A DNA stretch of 64,000 nucleotides from Delphinapterus leucas (Eukaryota; Chordata; Mammalia; Artiodactyla; Monodontidae): NCBI RefSeq assembly GCF_002288925.2, contig NW_022097993.1, forward strand, positions 9,516,185 to 9,580,184. The letters are read 5' to 3'. Position 1 is the stretch's first letter; each line of letters starts with the position of its first letter. The notes below the pieces were generated by a model that ran no database searches, was not told the origin of the DNA, and saw only the letters and a list, made by a program, of their open reading frames with translations. Of this stretch, positions 13,116-28,200 are shown in pieces. Position numbers and translations under genes: made by a program.

Positions 13116-13228
13116 CTTGTTCTGCACTGCCGCTCCTCCCTGGCACTTGTGGGAGCTGCCTGCCCCGAGGGCTGCCAAAGGCTGTGTCTGCGGGCGGGGA
13201 CCGCGTCGGGCTGGCCTGCCGGTGCACT
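13116..13228 (-). CDS. RIMS2: RIMS2 exon w18: RIM-BP-binding proline motif
   Basis: The exon is 113 bp and encodes (R)VHRQASPTRSPPADTAFGSP, RGRQLPQVPGRSGSAEQ and a final G. RGRQLPQVP corresponds to the proline motif of RIMs bound by the SH3 domains of RIM-BP, which helps tether calcium channels at the active zone. Compared with remembered human RIM2 (HRQRSPTQSPPADTSFSSRR) it has many changes around an intact QLPQVP core. The acceptor is CCACAG|A and the donor GTATCC. It is the first exon of the linker series whose length is not a multiple of three. Its last G should join CA of the next exon (ASLVVEE in RIM2), which is not in the window. Confidence 0.93.
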
Positions 13229-16200
13229 CTGTGGGGAGAAGAAGCAGGGCAAACGATGAAATCCCAAAGGGCCTGACAAGGATCTCTTCCTTCCTACTGT
13301 TCCTCTTAAAACAGACGTAAAACCCCTACCTGGGCCTTTGGAAGCAAAATCAAGTCCTTTTTATGATGTGTGTAAAAGGAATATTACCAAAAGGGGCTAC
13401 AAGAGACAGGGAAATGTCTGCCACGTAGAGTTCTGTAGAATGAATTCCTGAACTGGGCAGAAGGGAACGTACTTCTTTTCATTAACTTTCTATGAAGTTG
13501 TGACTTTCTGTTAAGTTATCCGGTTTTGGTAGTGCTGGACCTAGTATATCTACTCACAGCCTATGAATCTTAACAACATGGGTAAATGATTTAGGAAAGG
13601 CTGTTGCCTATATTGCTACAATTAAATCCATATAAGTGATAAGAATAGTTCTGGCTGCAGACTTTTATAAATTACCATTCCCTTGCACTTTATGTTTAAA
13701 TAGGAAAAATTTGAAAAGATATTTATAAAAATAACCTTGGGCACATGCTATGAACTATCCTGGTGAAAAGATCAAAACTACAAATACAAATTTAAGAAGC
13801 GTGAAGATACATCACTATTGTACAGAAGTAAGCTGACCTCCATCTGCTGGCATTCAAACTTTTTTTTTTAACTGAAGAACTTTAAAACACTCTCAGCTTT
13901 TACTGAACAAAGATGAAAGTTTTCAATTTTTTTTCTAATTCCTCTTACACTTTTTAAAGCAAGTACACATTTAATTCCAGGTAATTTCTTATACAGAATT
14001 TCACATAATTAAAAATATATATATATATGAATATGCCACAAACAGATGGAAGGACATAACACAGGCAGATTTAATTTTTGATGATGGCTAGTTGGCAGGA
14101 AGTATAGAAGAGAATACCACCAGCACAGTGAAGGTAGATGCAGGTAAGGGAGGGTGTGGAGAGGTTAAGTGTCACAAAGAAAGGATTAAGAACTATGGTG
14201 TCATAATGAGTGACAGTGTCAAGAGCTCAGGAAGGTACAACACCACACCAAGACCCAGAGGCAGACACGGAATAGCGACCTTGTCAGGAGCGGAGAAGGT
14301 GGCGCCGACCCTCCGGGGGCAAGGTGGTGCATAGAACACAGTGTTCTGACACTAGGGTGCTCACTCGAGCGGGAGCGAGCGGGATGTTTTCCCCTAAGGA
14401 CTAGCTGATCAGTCGCTCTCGGGGCTGCGTATCCCCTTCTAGAAAGACATGGTGGGAGAACCCTAAAACATTAGGGTCAGAAAAGATCTTCAGTCAGCAG
14501 GTCACATCCACTTTGATACCAGCACATCTGTCCAAGGAAAACCTGGTTACTCTTACAAGACAGTGATTTTAAAACCCAGGAGCAAACCCATCACACAGTT
14601 ACTGAAATGGACCTCACATCAAACTGATGCATTATCGCGAACGTGCACGCCTGGTGGTTCTGAGTGGGCCTGTCTGGACTCCTCCAGTGTAACAAGCCTC
14701 TCAAGTCCCACAGGGGCAAAGACTTCTGTCTCTTGTTTCTTACTGAGCTGTATCTCTGGTGCCTAGAACACAGCAGCACAGAGAGCAAGAGCTCAGTAGA
14801 GAGATCTGGATTTGAATGAGTGAACACAGTCAGGACAGTGAACTCAGGGACACTTCAAGCACTTGCCTTCCAGAAGAAGCAATGCACTGGTGAGTTCTGT
14901 GTGTACTTTTACAATGTTCATAATTTATCTCTGCAACAGGGAAGTCCATACCAAATAGGTAGCAAAGGGAAGCTGTCTTCTAAGGTTGATTTAAGTAGAC
15001 CAACAAATTAAAATGATGAAGTAAGATGGGGAATGCTTCATTTTTGAACTGACTAAATGCAGATGGCTGATATATGGATAAAAATACGTCCTCTGATGTA
15101 TAAAAGTAGCTGAAAAGATATTTGTCCATACATTGACAGCTATCTTAATATAGTGTTCAAAATTATTATGAAGCCAATTTCCGAATTAAGGACCAATAAT
15201 TAAAAACTGATTTTTATATGTGACTATATATAGGTATGTGTATATATATATATATATGCTTGTTTAAAGCAGACACATGTTTTTGCTTTTTTCATCATTT
15301 TCAGTACGTATTTTAAATAAAATGCACATTTAAAATACCTAATCTGTATTACTTTTCATAGTGACAGAAGCCAAGAAATAACACTTCATCCTTTTGAAAA
15401 CAATGCTATAAAATTCGATTAAGTAATTTAAAGTGTGTGGGGGTCAAGAATCCATACTGATCACAGGAAGTACATTAATTATTGAGTGATTTATTCAACT
15501 TGTATACAGATTGACAATTTTTCTCAAGTAGAATGATTTTCACAGGTAATTATTTTGATTCAGGATATCTCCTCTATTTCCAAACAATAAAATGGGAAAA
15601 TGTCATATTTTAGAGCATAAAAAGGTACAGCTTAGGTCTTTAATGTGCATTTTATTTTATCGAGCTCTGGATTAATGCTTTATCAGCCCCTAAGGCAGAT
15701 CCCGAAACCTGGACGGTCACTTCGATTTCAAAATTAATAGAAGAAAGGACTGACAACACATATTAAAACTGTTCATTCCATCTGGATTGCCTTCTCACAT
15801 GAACTCAACTCTACAGAATTAATTTATGTGGGAAGGACCAAGGTGTGATCAAGTCCTTTCCAACGATAAATAATGAGTTTCTATCTATTACTCTTTAAAA
15901 GCCATTATCATGAGAATAAACTTCAGCACTCCTTGTACAAAATACACTTCAAAATACTTGCTTTGAAAGTTGGATAGTACAGTTTTTACCCTAGTCCTGA
16001 GAAAATTCATGGATCTTGCAATGTCACTAAAATCTTGCTTCATTTCTTAATGCAATTCATAAGCACTAAAAGGACTTCTTAATTGCAACTTGAAATGTGA
16101 ATAATTTAGGGGGGCCTTATGTGGCCCCAAACTAAATGGAACAAATATAAAAAGCAATTTGAAAGGCAAATAAGTGGCTTTCTAGATGAATGTTACACAG

Positions 16201-19200
16201 ATCTTCCCAAGCCATGAGCTTGCAGGGCCGAGAACAGTGCATCCTGTTGGGGGTTAATCATTTTGCCCCAGGGCTGTTTCTCCTTTGACACAAGCTAAGA
16301 GTCCCTCAATAACAAAACAGTTCCTGCCACCAGCCAAACGATGACCAATATGAAAGCGTGGACCCAAGGCGGGACAAAGAAACCACTCTGTCTGAGGAAA
16401 ACCAAGGAAGGTGGCAGCAGGGCTGGATCACAGGAGGGGAAACGGAAGAAAGTGAAAATGCAGAGGCTGGAGAGAGACGAGCAAGGCTTTGGAGAAAGAG
16501 AAGGTGGAAACAAGTAGAGTTTGTTTCAGACAAGAGGAAAGGCGGGTTATTCAAGAAATGCTAAGGTTCAGGAGTGAAACGTGAGAGAATCCAGGCTTTT
16601 CGATGAAATGTTATGTGCTAAGGATGTAAGGGTGTCGGAGGGAAAGAGATCAAAAACCAGCACATTAAGGAGTGGAGCGGGGAGTGAGTGAGAGAGAAGG
16701 AGAATGACGGTAACAGCTATTCTCACTGGGCATCCACACGGCGCCGTCTACACATGCCAGCCACTAGTGTGTATGTGCGTGTCTAGACGTGTGTGTGTAT
16801 GCATGCATACCACATACCTACACACGTGTCCTTTTTTGTTTTGCATTCTCGCAACAGCTCTAAGAAGTGCTATTGTTCCTATTTTATAAATGGAAAAACT
16901 GGGGGTCACAGAGTGACTTGCAAATGGGCAAAGAGCTAACGTGATAAAGGCGGGACCCACGCAGGTCTATGAAGCTCCAACACTGCTCCCGTTTCTGCCT
17001 TTGAGACAGGATTGGTTTCTATATCATGAGATGAAACATGGTAATTTCACATCCCTGGATGTATTGCTAATCTTGTAAAACAAAATATAAATATATGTGC
17101 AGGTGTCAAATTGCTTGACAAGATTTAATAGAATCGGTTTTTGAGAGTTTATAGGAACAAAATATACAGAAAATGGTATTTAATTGAATATCTACTCTGC
17201 TTTTTATGTCTATACATAATATATTTTTGAAACAAAAATAATGAGGGTTCTAGAGCAAAGTATGAATTCCAACCTATGACTCCAGTTCACCATCTCCAAA
17301 CCCATTGCTAAATATTTACCGCTGAGTTCAACCTACGCCTTCTCTCTTCACCTAAAGTCTTAGGTGTTGTGACTTGAACTTAAGTAAAATACATTTAGGT
17401 TGTTAGACATTTCTGTTGCTGCATGCAGACGTGCAATGAATTGCTTCTATTGCAGCTTAAAAATAGAGTTCTTTTTTTTTTTTAATTACTTGTTAAAGGA
17501 TAGACATGCATGTGGTATTTAAGGTCACCATGGTTCCTCCCGTCATGGCCATTTCAGGCTTACACGGACCTTTTTCCAGAGTGTCAGCACAACATAAAAT
17601 GCATAGGCAAGCAATTCTAAATACCAGTTGTTACCCCACACCCCCCACTTAGGATGCAGAGAGCAAGTTCCACAAGAAGAAAAGACCCCAGAACAGGACG
17701 TGCAGTGGTTCCAGCAATCCACAAAGCTCAACTCACATGAGGGTGAAAAGTTACACTTTTATTTACTAAGGAGCTTCTTCAGAGGGTCTGAAGCTCTATT
17801 GCAATGGTGAGGCACCAAAGTCAGAAGTAGGTTCTGCCTTTCTTCTATCTAGAACTGGTTACCATATCTTTCAAAATATTTTCTTACAAGTCTGTTTCTC
17901 AAAAGGTCAAAAATTTTGAGGCCAAACCAAGGACCTTCAAAAAGTATGATCATCAGAGCAAATTCTGCCAGAGGCCAAGGTGTGTCTGTGTGCTGGGGCT
18001 CCTCTGGGGAAGCAGTCAACTCCCGAAGGCCAAGAATCAGCATCTGAGCATTCATACTCTGGTCTCAATTCATCTGTAGCTACAGGTCAACTCAAGGTAT
18101 CTTCTAAAGAAATGAGAGCTAATGTAAACCTAGGCCAATTCTTCTTTTGTAACCGGCTATTCAACAATTCACTCAAACGCCAGGCATGTGATTTACACTC
18201 TAATAAAAATCAACAAAGAGCTTTAATTATAATCAAACAAATCCGCATACCTGAAAGCTTTGAGTTTTCTATATCAAACCTACAGCAAAGTAAGTAACGG
18301 TAAGAGGAATACGAATAGGGTCCTTAAGCAAACATTTGGCACTAGGAGTCGGCTGAATCCCTGCTGTTCCTACTGGAAGGAAGATTTGTGCTTACAGACG
18401 TGTTCAGTGTTGCACGGCAGATGCTCAGATAGGCATGGGCAGTGGACTCTAGAATCATCTAACGTTTTGTAGAACAGTATCTTATTGTAATAATAATTGT
18501 TCACTGAAACTGTAAAACTGCACACAGTAGTCACTCGACTAGTAATTGTTAAATGAATGAAAGAAGCCTGAATGGAATATAAAGAATATGAAACTTTGAG
18601 GAAAAATTTCAATCTTGTCAAAATAATTGGAATTGTGTGTGCATGTGACTCGGGGGGCTGTGAATGATGGCTGAAGATTTAAAATCATTTACATGCTGGT
18701 AAAGAGACTGCTATTAGCTGGGCTGAGAGTAAAGAATATATATACAGTGACATAATCAGTATTGTTTCATTACTTTCTTCTTGTCTATCTATCTGTCCAT
18801 CAGTCTCTATCTATCTATCTATTTCTCTGTCCATGTATGTGTGTATGTATGCATCAATATTTATCTATCTATCCATCTATCTTTCTGTCTGTCCATCTAT
18901 CTGTCTCTCTCTCTTTTCTTCTATCTGTATCTATCTGTCCGTCCATCTATGTATGTATGTATGGATGGATGGATGTATCTGTCTATCTATCTGTCTGGCT
19001 GTCCATGTATCTATCTGTTTCTCTCTCTCTCTTTTCCTCTACCTGTATCTATCTGTCCATCCATCAATGTATGGATGGCTGGCTGGATGTATCTGTCTAT
19101 CTATCCAACCATCCAACTCTTGTAAAACTGAATTTCTACTCAACACTTTTTCTGGTTCCCAGGATTCTTGTTCCACTGTAAGTTAAGTTCCCTAAATAGC

Positions 19201-22200
19201 TGATATCTCCACAGACCGTTAGCCAGGAACCAATCCATCTCCTCTTCACACACAACCCTTGATGTGACTAATACCGACTCAGTTTTCTAACTTCATCTCA
19301 GAGGTAATGTCTTCTGGGAAGCCCCCCTTTTTGCTGCTCTCTATTTTATTCCTTGAAATTAACACACAGTGGTGTACATATTCGTTAACTGCATGGATCA
19401 CTGAAGCGTACAGACTCCCTCTCAACCAAGCCTATTGTAACAGCCTAGCTGGTGTCTTGCATCTACACCTGGGTTCTTCAATTCACCTTCCAAAGTGTTG
19501 TTAAAGTGATCTGTAATTCTGGAACTCAAAACTAATCATCTACTTCTCACGTTTAAAGCCTGTCCGTGGCTCATGGATGAATAAGGTAGAAGTTGAAATT
19601 CTACACCATGGCGCACGAGGTCATTTATAACAACCTCTAAGGATTTCTCCCGTTTTGTTTTCAGCCCTCTCTCCCAACTCCTGATAGGAATCCTATTTTC
19701 CCTCCCCAAATGGGCATGGTTTCCCCAGACTCAAGAGGGTATGTCAAGGCTCAGTGTTCTCTAATACTGTTCCCTTCTCACAGAACACGCTGCTCTTCAC
19801 ATGTACTCTCATACACCTGGGTTAGCTCAAGTGCCACCTGTTTATGACCTATTTCCTAATCTCACTGCAGCCACCTCTTTTCCCTGTGTTCTCACTGTGC
19901 CTTGTGCACACCTCTACGGCAGCAGTGACACTCGAAGGAACGCATTCACTTGCAACTATATCACCCTGCATGCCCTCAATACTGGTTGGATGAGTGGATA
20001 TACGTTAATTGGATTTTTTGGTGTTTGTTTTGTTTGGTTTTTTTTTACAGCTACGTAAAAAATCTGTACCTAAAAGTATTTTAAAAATTTCTGGCAATGA
20101 ATGAATTGCAAACAAAAGATCAGTAATCCCTTAATTTCTATATTAACTCAGCAAATATCTTAGGTTGTAATTACAAGTAGACTCTTAGATTATCCATTCG
20201 TAGAGGAGATATTTAAGACGTTGGCGTCATTCAGATAAATAACAGACGCTCAAAATATTTGCATATTTCAGGTAATACATTCATTGGTAACATTTCAATG
20301 ATTTCAGAAACTAAATACTGATGTCTTAATATGTATATAGGAATGCACTGGATTTAATCCTCTTTAGTAATCGGAATGATCACTAAGAGAAATGCATGAG
20401 ATTTTTCTTAAGCCCTAAGACTTCAGGGCTGCCTTCAAATTACCCATCTCATTTTTTGAATGAGGCTATTCCAGTATAGGAGATTTCTTTACACGAATGT
20501 CTTTAAGCATCACAATTGTGTTTAAGCACATGTCAAATGATAGAGAAGGCGCCCCAGAACATCTTAGTGAAACAGAAGGTGTCGTACAGCACAACACCAA
20601 GCCTACCTTTCTGCATCAGAGGCAGTGCCTTTCCTAGTCTGTTTTTGGGTGCTAGATCTTTCAGACTTTCTGGAGTGCCTGTGGAATGAAATGTTAAAGA
20701 AATACAAAATATATGATGAATCAAGCTACGGTCATCTCATACAATGATAAAAACAATAGACACGAAAAATGGCAACTATTTTACCTAAATGGTTTTGTCA
20801 GCCCGTACTTTTTAAAATAAAATGAAAATAAAACCCAGAACTGGTACTGTGTGGAAGACACAAGTTTCCCAACAGGAGACACAGGAGCTGACACCCCATC
20901 AGTGTAGATGTGTTAAGTCTACAGTCTTGATGTCATGGGGGTTCCTGCTGGCAACTGTGCCTTCCTGAGGAAGAAACAAACTCAACGGTGAAACGCAGTG
21001 ATGAGAAACGTGATGACAGTTGTGGTTTAGGTGCTGAAAGACCACACACGGGGGAAGTGTCCTCCACTCTGACAGGTTGAAACTTGGGGCTACAAAGATG
21101 TTCTCTTTTGCTTTTTTTCTCCCCCAAAATTATGAAGAAAAGAGAAGAAAAATGCTCTAGGGAAACGTGTTTGACATAAATAAAAGTATTTAAAAATCAA
21201 CTATTCAAATGACTTTAAAAATTGTCATAAAGATACTTTTGCAATCATGTAGCATTTAAAAAACCTAATCATACGTCACAAGTCAAAGAACTAATAAAGT
21301 TCCTGATTTACTCTATGTTCTAAAAGTAGGTATGTACATCGAACATTTGAAACCCGAAATGCATTTTCCTATAGAGATAATGCTTATACATAGAGTTTAT
21401 TTCCCCAAGGCAGCTTACATATGTCTATTCAACCTAAAATGTGTCTGGACTACAATATATTTGAAACAAAAACAAAATATTGTGGTCAAGAAACTCACTT
21501 CTTTAAAACAAAACAGAGAAACCATAAAAAACATTATAGTTTATCTTGATAATTGATTGTCTACAATTTATCCTTATTTTTATTTCCTGCTATCCCTTCC
21601 TTCCAACAATGTTAAGGAGAAAACTGTCTTGTTTGGAGATATTATTAACGTGTAACATCGTACTAGTTTCAGGTGTTTGACATAATTATTCAATATTTGT
21701 GAATATGACAAAATGACCACTGCAATAAGCCTAGTCAACACCCACCGCCACTAGCTAGAAATTTTCTTTTCTTGTGATGAGAAACTTCAAGATCTAGTCT
21801 CTTGTCTCTACTCCTTTTACTTATTAAGGCCAGATGCTCTGAAATCCAGCATAGGTCCAGGCACAGGGATGCACATCAAAGTGCCAGGTCCACATATAGG
21901 GGGCGTGCGCTTCTGGTGATGCTCGTCCCGCCCCTCCTCTCTCCCTGCTGCCACTTGCTCGGCTCACATGAGTTTGCCCTCAAACTCAGAATCTGGGTTT
22001 AGAATTCGGGTTCCAGCTGTGTATCCTTGAGACTTTCATGACTCTGACATCTCGCTTCTGAGGTGGCAAAAGGGATGTGACAGAGGAGGGGCATCTCTCC
22101 TTACCACGTCCCTTGACTAGTTGGAAATCAGTCTATTCCCCAGGAAAACTCTGGGCCAGGACTGAGGGAGGCACCGCCTTATTTATTGTCACGATGATCC

Positions 22201-25200
22201 TTCGGGAAGGGGTTCACCTCACAGATGAGGAGACAGGCTCGGGACAGGCCACATGGCCGGTGGCAGAGCCGCGGCTAGAAGCTAAGTCCGGCTCCTGAAC
22301 TGCTTCTGTCACACACTGTCCAGCAAAGAGGGTGCAGGGGTTGACTCTGACGCCTGCCCGCTGGGTGCAGCCTTGTTCACAGAGGGAAGAGACCACAACG
22401 CCAGGCACAGGCTGGGGCATGGAGGTGCTCCTCCGACACTAGGGGGTAGCTTTTAGCTACCTTGATGATCGTGCGGTCGGGAGAGGGGACCGCAGGATGC
22501 AGGGGAGCAGAGAGGTCCTGAGCACTTGCCTGCACTCAACGTGGAGCTCGTGGGGAAGAGAAGCTGCTCCTGAAGCAAAGGGAAGCGAGCACGTGCAGAG
22601 CAGGTGCTCGCGGCGGGGTGATGGCAGAGGAAGAGGAAGAAAGTCTGCAGACCCCGGGGCCTGAGCTCGAAATTAAACGTCCTATATCATCTGGGGAAAT
22701 GTATGCTTGGCCCCAGGAGTGCCCAGGGACCGGGAGAGCCAGAGTCCCTCGTCCCCTCTCAGAAGAGTGAGAGTCAAGTGAGAACCCAGAGTTTAAGGTC
22801 AACTCATGAAGCTCACGGTCACGAAGGGTTTTCACCCACTCACTCACTCGCTGACAAATATCTGTTGCATGTGTATATATGTCAGGCACTGCTCTAGCTG
22901 CTTGGAATATGTCTGTGAACAAAGCAGACAAAATTTCTGCCTTCAAGCAATTCGTGTTCTAGTGGTAGAAGACAAACCATAAGCAAAGACAGAAACAGAA
23001 ACAAAAAAACCCTCAAACAAGTAAATTGTATAACATGTCAGAAGGGGATCAGTGCTAACAACAGCAATGATGAACAGTCAACCAGGGCAAGGGGGTTCAG
23101 AGATGTGGGGATGGATGGTGCCTGGGGACAGGTGTGGATTGCAGTTTGAAGGGAGATGCTCTGGAATGTTCAGGCGACAGTAAGTGGACCAGGAAGGAAA
23201 GTGTTGAGAGAGAAGGGTTCGTGGGTGGAGGGCTGGCACGGGAAGCACCTGCAGGCCTTTGTACCAACTTTCTACCTTCCTGTAGCAGAAAGGTGACAAG
23301 AATCTTTTAGAACTTCTCTGCTTTTCTCCTATCCCTAGTAATTTCTATGAGTCTGTCTAGACCCAGCCGAGATCTTATTTCTTCTATAAAACTTTCATCT
23401 CTTCCGCTTCTCATCCCTAAACTTAATGGGTTTGGATGCAAGGCTGATCATCACAGTACCTGGTGATGGTGATAATGACAACCATGACGATACTAACAGT
23501 GTCTAATATTTACTAAGAACTTGCTGCATTATCTCATCTAAGCTCACCAATCCAACAAGGAGGTACTAAGCTTTCAGCCTTTATGAGAATAAAGAGATTG
23601 AGGCTTAGAGGGGTTAAGTCATTTGCTCTCACTCACGTGGTTCTTACATGTCAAACTAAGAGTCTATAATCTCAATGTCCATGAACGCGTTGCATCTGTG
23701 GCATAAATGACACTGGATCATAGTAGCTAAAAGCACGGACTCTAGAGCCAAACTGGGTTTGATCTCTACTCTGTTTCTGACCAGCTGGATGATTTTAGTC
23801 AAGTTACTTAGCCTCTCTGGGCCTCAGTTTTTTCCACCTGCAAAATGGCAATAATAACACTATCACCTTATAGATTTGCTAACTCTAAATATTTCAGTAT
23901 TACTCAGTATTTGTACGGTAGTATTTGTAGTTTTTTGCAGTATTACATAGAACAAGGATTTGTAGCGCTTTTAGCATTACTTAAAATAGGAAGAGATCAA
24001 TGCTATAAAAGTATTATTTAAAATGATAATAATATATACTTGTTTCTTGAAGATAAAGACTCTTATTCATGTGTAAGAGTATCAAACTCAATGTCCCATA
24101 ACTGGATGACAAATATTCATGCAGAGGTTCAGGCATCTAACTTTTGTCCTTGTTCTAGTGTTTAACTCATGGATGCCCTTTTTTTTCCTCTTCAAATGCC
24201 ACAGAAACGTACTTTACTGAAGATTCTTCTAAAGTTTTCTACAAAGGGCATGTCTTTATAATTCTTCTAACCACTTAAAAGAATCCTCAAGTTGAGTTAA
24301 GATGACATTCACTTGATTGTAATAATTCAGTGTAAAGCAAGAATAGAGAAGAAAACAGAAAATCCTACTGTCTTTTCTACCCCAAATCCTAAGTTATAGC
24401 TATGAATATATTGTATGTTTAAACACAGCTATTTCTTGGAATAGGGTCTTATGATACGTAAACAGGAGAGGTTAAAACCATCAATTTATATTCTTGTACT
24501 ATTTCCCTGAAACTATTGATCATGTGATCATAAAATGGATCACAGTGAAAGGAACTACCTTCTCCCTTACACTATTCTTTCCTAAGTTCCTCATGGGCAG
24601 GAATTGTGTTTGGGTTATTACTGTAACATCAACACCCAGGACATAGTAGCTTCTCAATAAATATGTTGGCTAGGTGGTTAAAAAAGTAATATTTTGAGTA
24701 TTCTACTGGAATTTGAGAATCTAAAAGCTTACGACAAGTAAAAACCTAATCAGGGTTATACAGTTCAGCTTACATCAAATCAAATAAATTTAGACATAAA
24801 ACTTGGCATTGTTTTCTGGTCTTTGGTAAAACCTAAGATACCATAAATAAGAAACGCCCTCTGGTTACTGCCTTATGCATAATGAGGTGTCAGTCATCAT
24901 TACTGGCCCAACACATGTTCATCATGATGCAACCAGGCAGCATGGACTCAGTTTTAGCGTCTTGAGGGCCATCAGAATTCAGCTAGTCCATCTACAACCA
25001 CCTAAATCTACAGATGAGGAAAATAAGTTCCAGGAAGGTTAAGTGACTTGTCCAAGGGAATATGGGTCTGAGTCAGTTGGTGAGGCACCGTCGTGGCCCG
25101 TGGCCCTAGGTTCCCGCCCCCTCTGCCATCGAGTGGCTTTGAATGACGATGTTCGCTGGAGGGATCCTTAGACAAAAGCAAACAAAAAACAGTGACAGTG

Positions 25201-28200
25201 TCTCCATCGTGTCTTAGTTATTTGGGGTTTTAACGTGTTCTGTTGAATCAAAATTTTTTATCATTATTTTATTACATGTAAAGAATGTTTCTTTGGTGTA
25301 GATGTGCAAGAATCAGAGATCCTGTGTTTTTTTTTTTTTTTTTTACTTCGCAACTTACAGTTGTATGATTTTGGCCTGATGCCTCCCAGTTCACAGGGCA
25401 CAAATTAAGGTCCTTAAAAGCTATAAAGGTATATTCAAATGTAAGCTGTAACAATAATTATTGTATTATTAAATGGAAGCAAGGGTAATAATCAAAAAGT
25501 GAGGGCATTCCTAATTAAGTCTAATTTTCTGGAAGTTCCATTTTTAACTATTATTCTCTATTAGATTAAGTGTGAAGATTCATAAAATGTAGTAATGAAA
25601 AGAAAGGCAATTGTTAAAATCTGTTTCTGGGCCACTTTCCTTTCCTCATCTATAACTAAATTCAGTTAGAGCAACTCCCTGAAGACACTGATAAATAAAA
25701 CTTTTCTGAAGATACTACAATTCTATTAAAGTGGAAAATTAACATGCTAATAAGATGAAAATATAGTCTGCTTTGGGGAAAATGTAATAAATTCTACCAC
25801 ATAATGTTTTAATTATAATTAACACTGATATCATAAGAATATTTCTGTCTATATTTTGGTTGCCTATCCAGATGGCTTAATGTGAAATGCAAATCTCCAT
25901 CATCTTGTTTCCTCATAATTTTGGGAAGGAAAAAATTAAATTTAAACAGAATCTACCTAAACAAGAAATGTTCACATACGGTGAAGATGGATGCATACCA
26001 TTAAGATATATTTACCCTTTTGTTTATTATTGATATTTATGTATATGACTATAGCCATTAAACAGACTCACTAAGTATTTCAGTACATGGGTACATTTCA
26101 TTCATTTAAAAAAAAGGACATCTTTGAAAAGCACAGATGATAAAGGATGTTATAAAGCAAACAAAAATGATTAGTGATGCTCTGAATTTACAGGTGGTTC
26201 TACATTAACTCTGCATCTACATGGCAAGTATCATGAATTCTGGAAGTGAAAAAGTGGGTAATTTCTTTATCTCATAAATATTTTCAATGGAGAAAGAAGA
26301 TTCATCCACTTTGAATACAAATGAACCACTTGATATTTAAGGATAAAGATTCCTATAGGCAAGTAGCTGCTTCCAAGTTGCAAAAGAAATCAGAACTAGA
26401 TTAGCAGAATAATGCAGGAATTAATTTTAAACACAGTGGGATACTTTAATTTAAACTCGAAAATAATGTGATTTTATCAAATATTTTCCATTTTATTTAA
26501 GTCACATCAATAAATTGCCTCCTTAAAAATATCATGTACAATGATGCAAAAACAGTCTCAATCAAAACAATGGAGTCAGTAACTTCAAGCCAATGAAGTA
26601 TCAACATACATCTCAAAACGTACCAAGTAAGAACTATCACCTCACATTTATTAGAACGGTCACTATCAAAACATTGTTTTTAATTTAAAAAGAATATGTT
26701 CCGTTTTCTTGAAAAAATATTTACCAAAAAGTTGAATTAGATGGTGATAATAATATTAATAATAACAGTAATTTATACTTGCCTTTCACTTCAGGATGAT
26801 GCGTTCAACTGTGAGCACTAAACTCAAAACCTCAATGCTTCAGGGATCTATTAAAATACATTTTTTCTAACTTGCCACTCACAAATTTTGGTTAATTTGA
26901 AGCCACAAGTAGCTCTCAATTTTACTAAGATTCATAACAGAGTTATGTGCTTACAGGTTCATAAAAGTTACTATTTATATATTAAAATAATGCCATTTAC
27001 AAAGAAATACTTTGTTATTGGAGTGATGATTCTTAAAATTTTCAATATTTTTAAAATTTTGCAAGAAAATTTTCACTAGAATTTTAAAGTCACAAACATT
27101 CCCTGGGGTTCCAAACTTACGTATTTTTTCCTCATCCTTGTTTTACAAAATCCTACAACTTCTAGGAAAATTCCTCCATCTAGAGAAACATGCTTCCATG
27201 TTAATTCCAAATAAAGCTATTGTACCACTTGAGATGACATCAAGATTTCTTACTGTTGAAATTAAATTATGGAGAACTGCTACATTAAAAATTGTGTGTG
27301 TGTGTGAACACACGCACTGTGTGAAATAAGATGGCAACTCAATGCTTTCCAACTTACTAGAGAGCTCTCTTAAGCAAATACTTACTTACTGTATTACTAT
27401 GTTAGTTTCAAAATAATCAAATATGCCTTGATGCCAGACATCCAAAGGCGATTATATAAATTGTCACTGATTTTAGAATATTTATTTTTTTAGCAACCAG
27501 TGACCTAGGGCAAAAGTCACCTGATGGCAAAATTCTTATGAACATTCACTGTCTCCAAATCTGACGCCATGTTCACCTCATTTGTGAATTGGCGGAAACT
27601 TCTGAATGAGTAAATGAAGCTAATAGGAGGTGAAATGCAAGTGTTGTGTTCCTGAGCGGTTGCCATGGTTACCTATGAATTTAGCGTCAGCTGACACAGT
27701 AATTTCTCTCTCATTTTTATGGGCACTTATATATTTTAATAATAACAACTTATTGTAAATAACATTCTGTTCCCAACAGTAATAAATCATAGTATCAAGC
27801 CATTTAAAATGTATTTCCTTTTGTTGAACACAGAATTAACTTATACATAAATCATAATGAAAAGTAAAGTGTATGTTCAGAATTATGTATTAGGAAGAGT
27901 TTCCTTTAATATTCTTATCTAAAAGGACTATTTCTGCTTCTAAAATCTACCTTTAAAATTATATATAAAGTCTATGAAATCAAATATCATAATTCACATG
28001 TTATTAAAGGACAACTAATCTTCAACTAATCTTCATCTCATGTATGTAAGAACTAAAACTACTATTTGGATTTCCATGTTGCTTATCCTAAACCCAGATA
28101 AACTTACATTTATATTCACTACAGAGACCATCACACTTAATCGTCTTATGCTCTAGCAATCATTGCCTAAGATGAAATCCAGGATAGTCTTTTATAAGAG

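Larger units (their letters stand above)
14463..20606 (-). other. RIMS2: RIMS2 intron w16-w17 (6,144 bp)
   Basis: It contains L2-like sequence (about 19560-19990), a long compound tetranucleotide repeat (18782-19114), a MIR piece (16845-16985) and a TA run at 15241-15256. No exon was found. Confidence 0.8.

Noticed and set aside
18762..19186. Three plus-strand ORFs up to 139 aa, Ser/Leu/Tyr-rich
   Set aside because: They are three frames of a tetranucleotide microsatellite, open only because the repeat lacks stops.
22536..22946. 136-aa minus-strand ORF
   Set aside because: It overlaps a GC-rich stretch and the L2 3' end at 22840 onward; no domain is seen.
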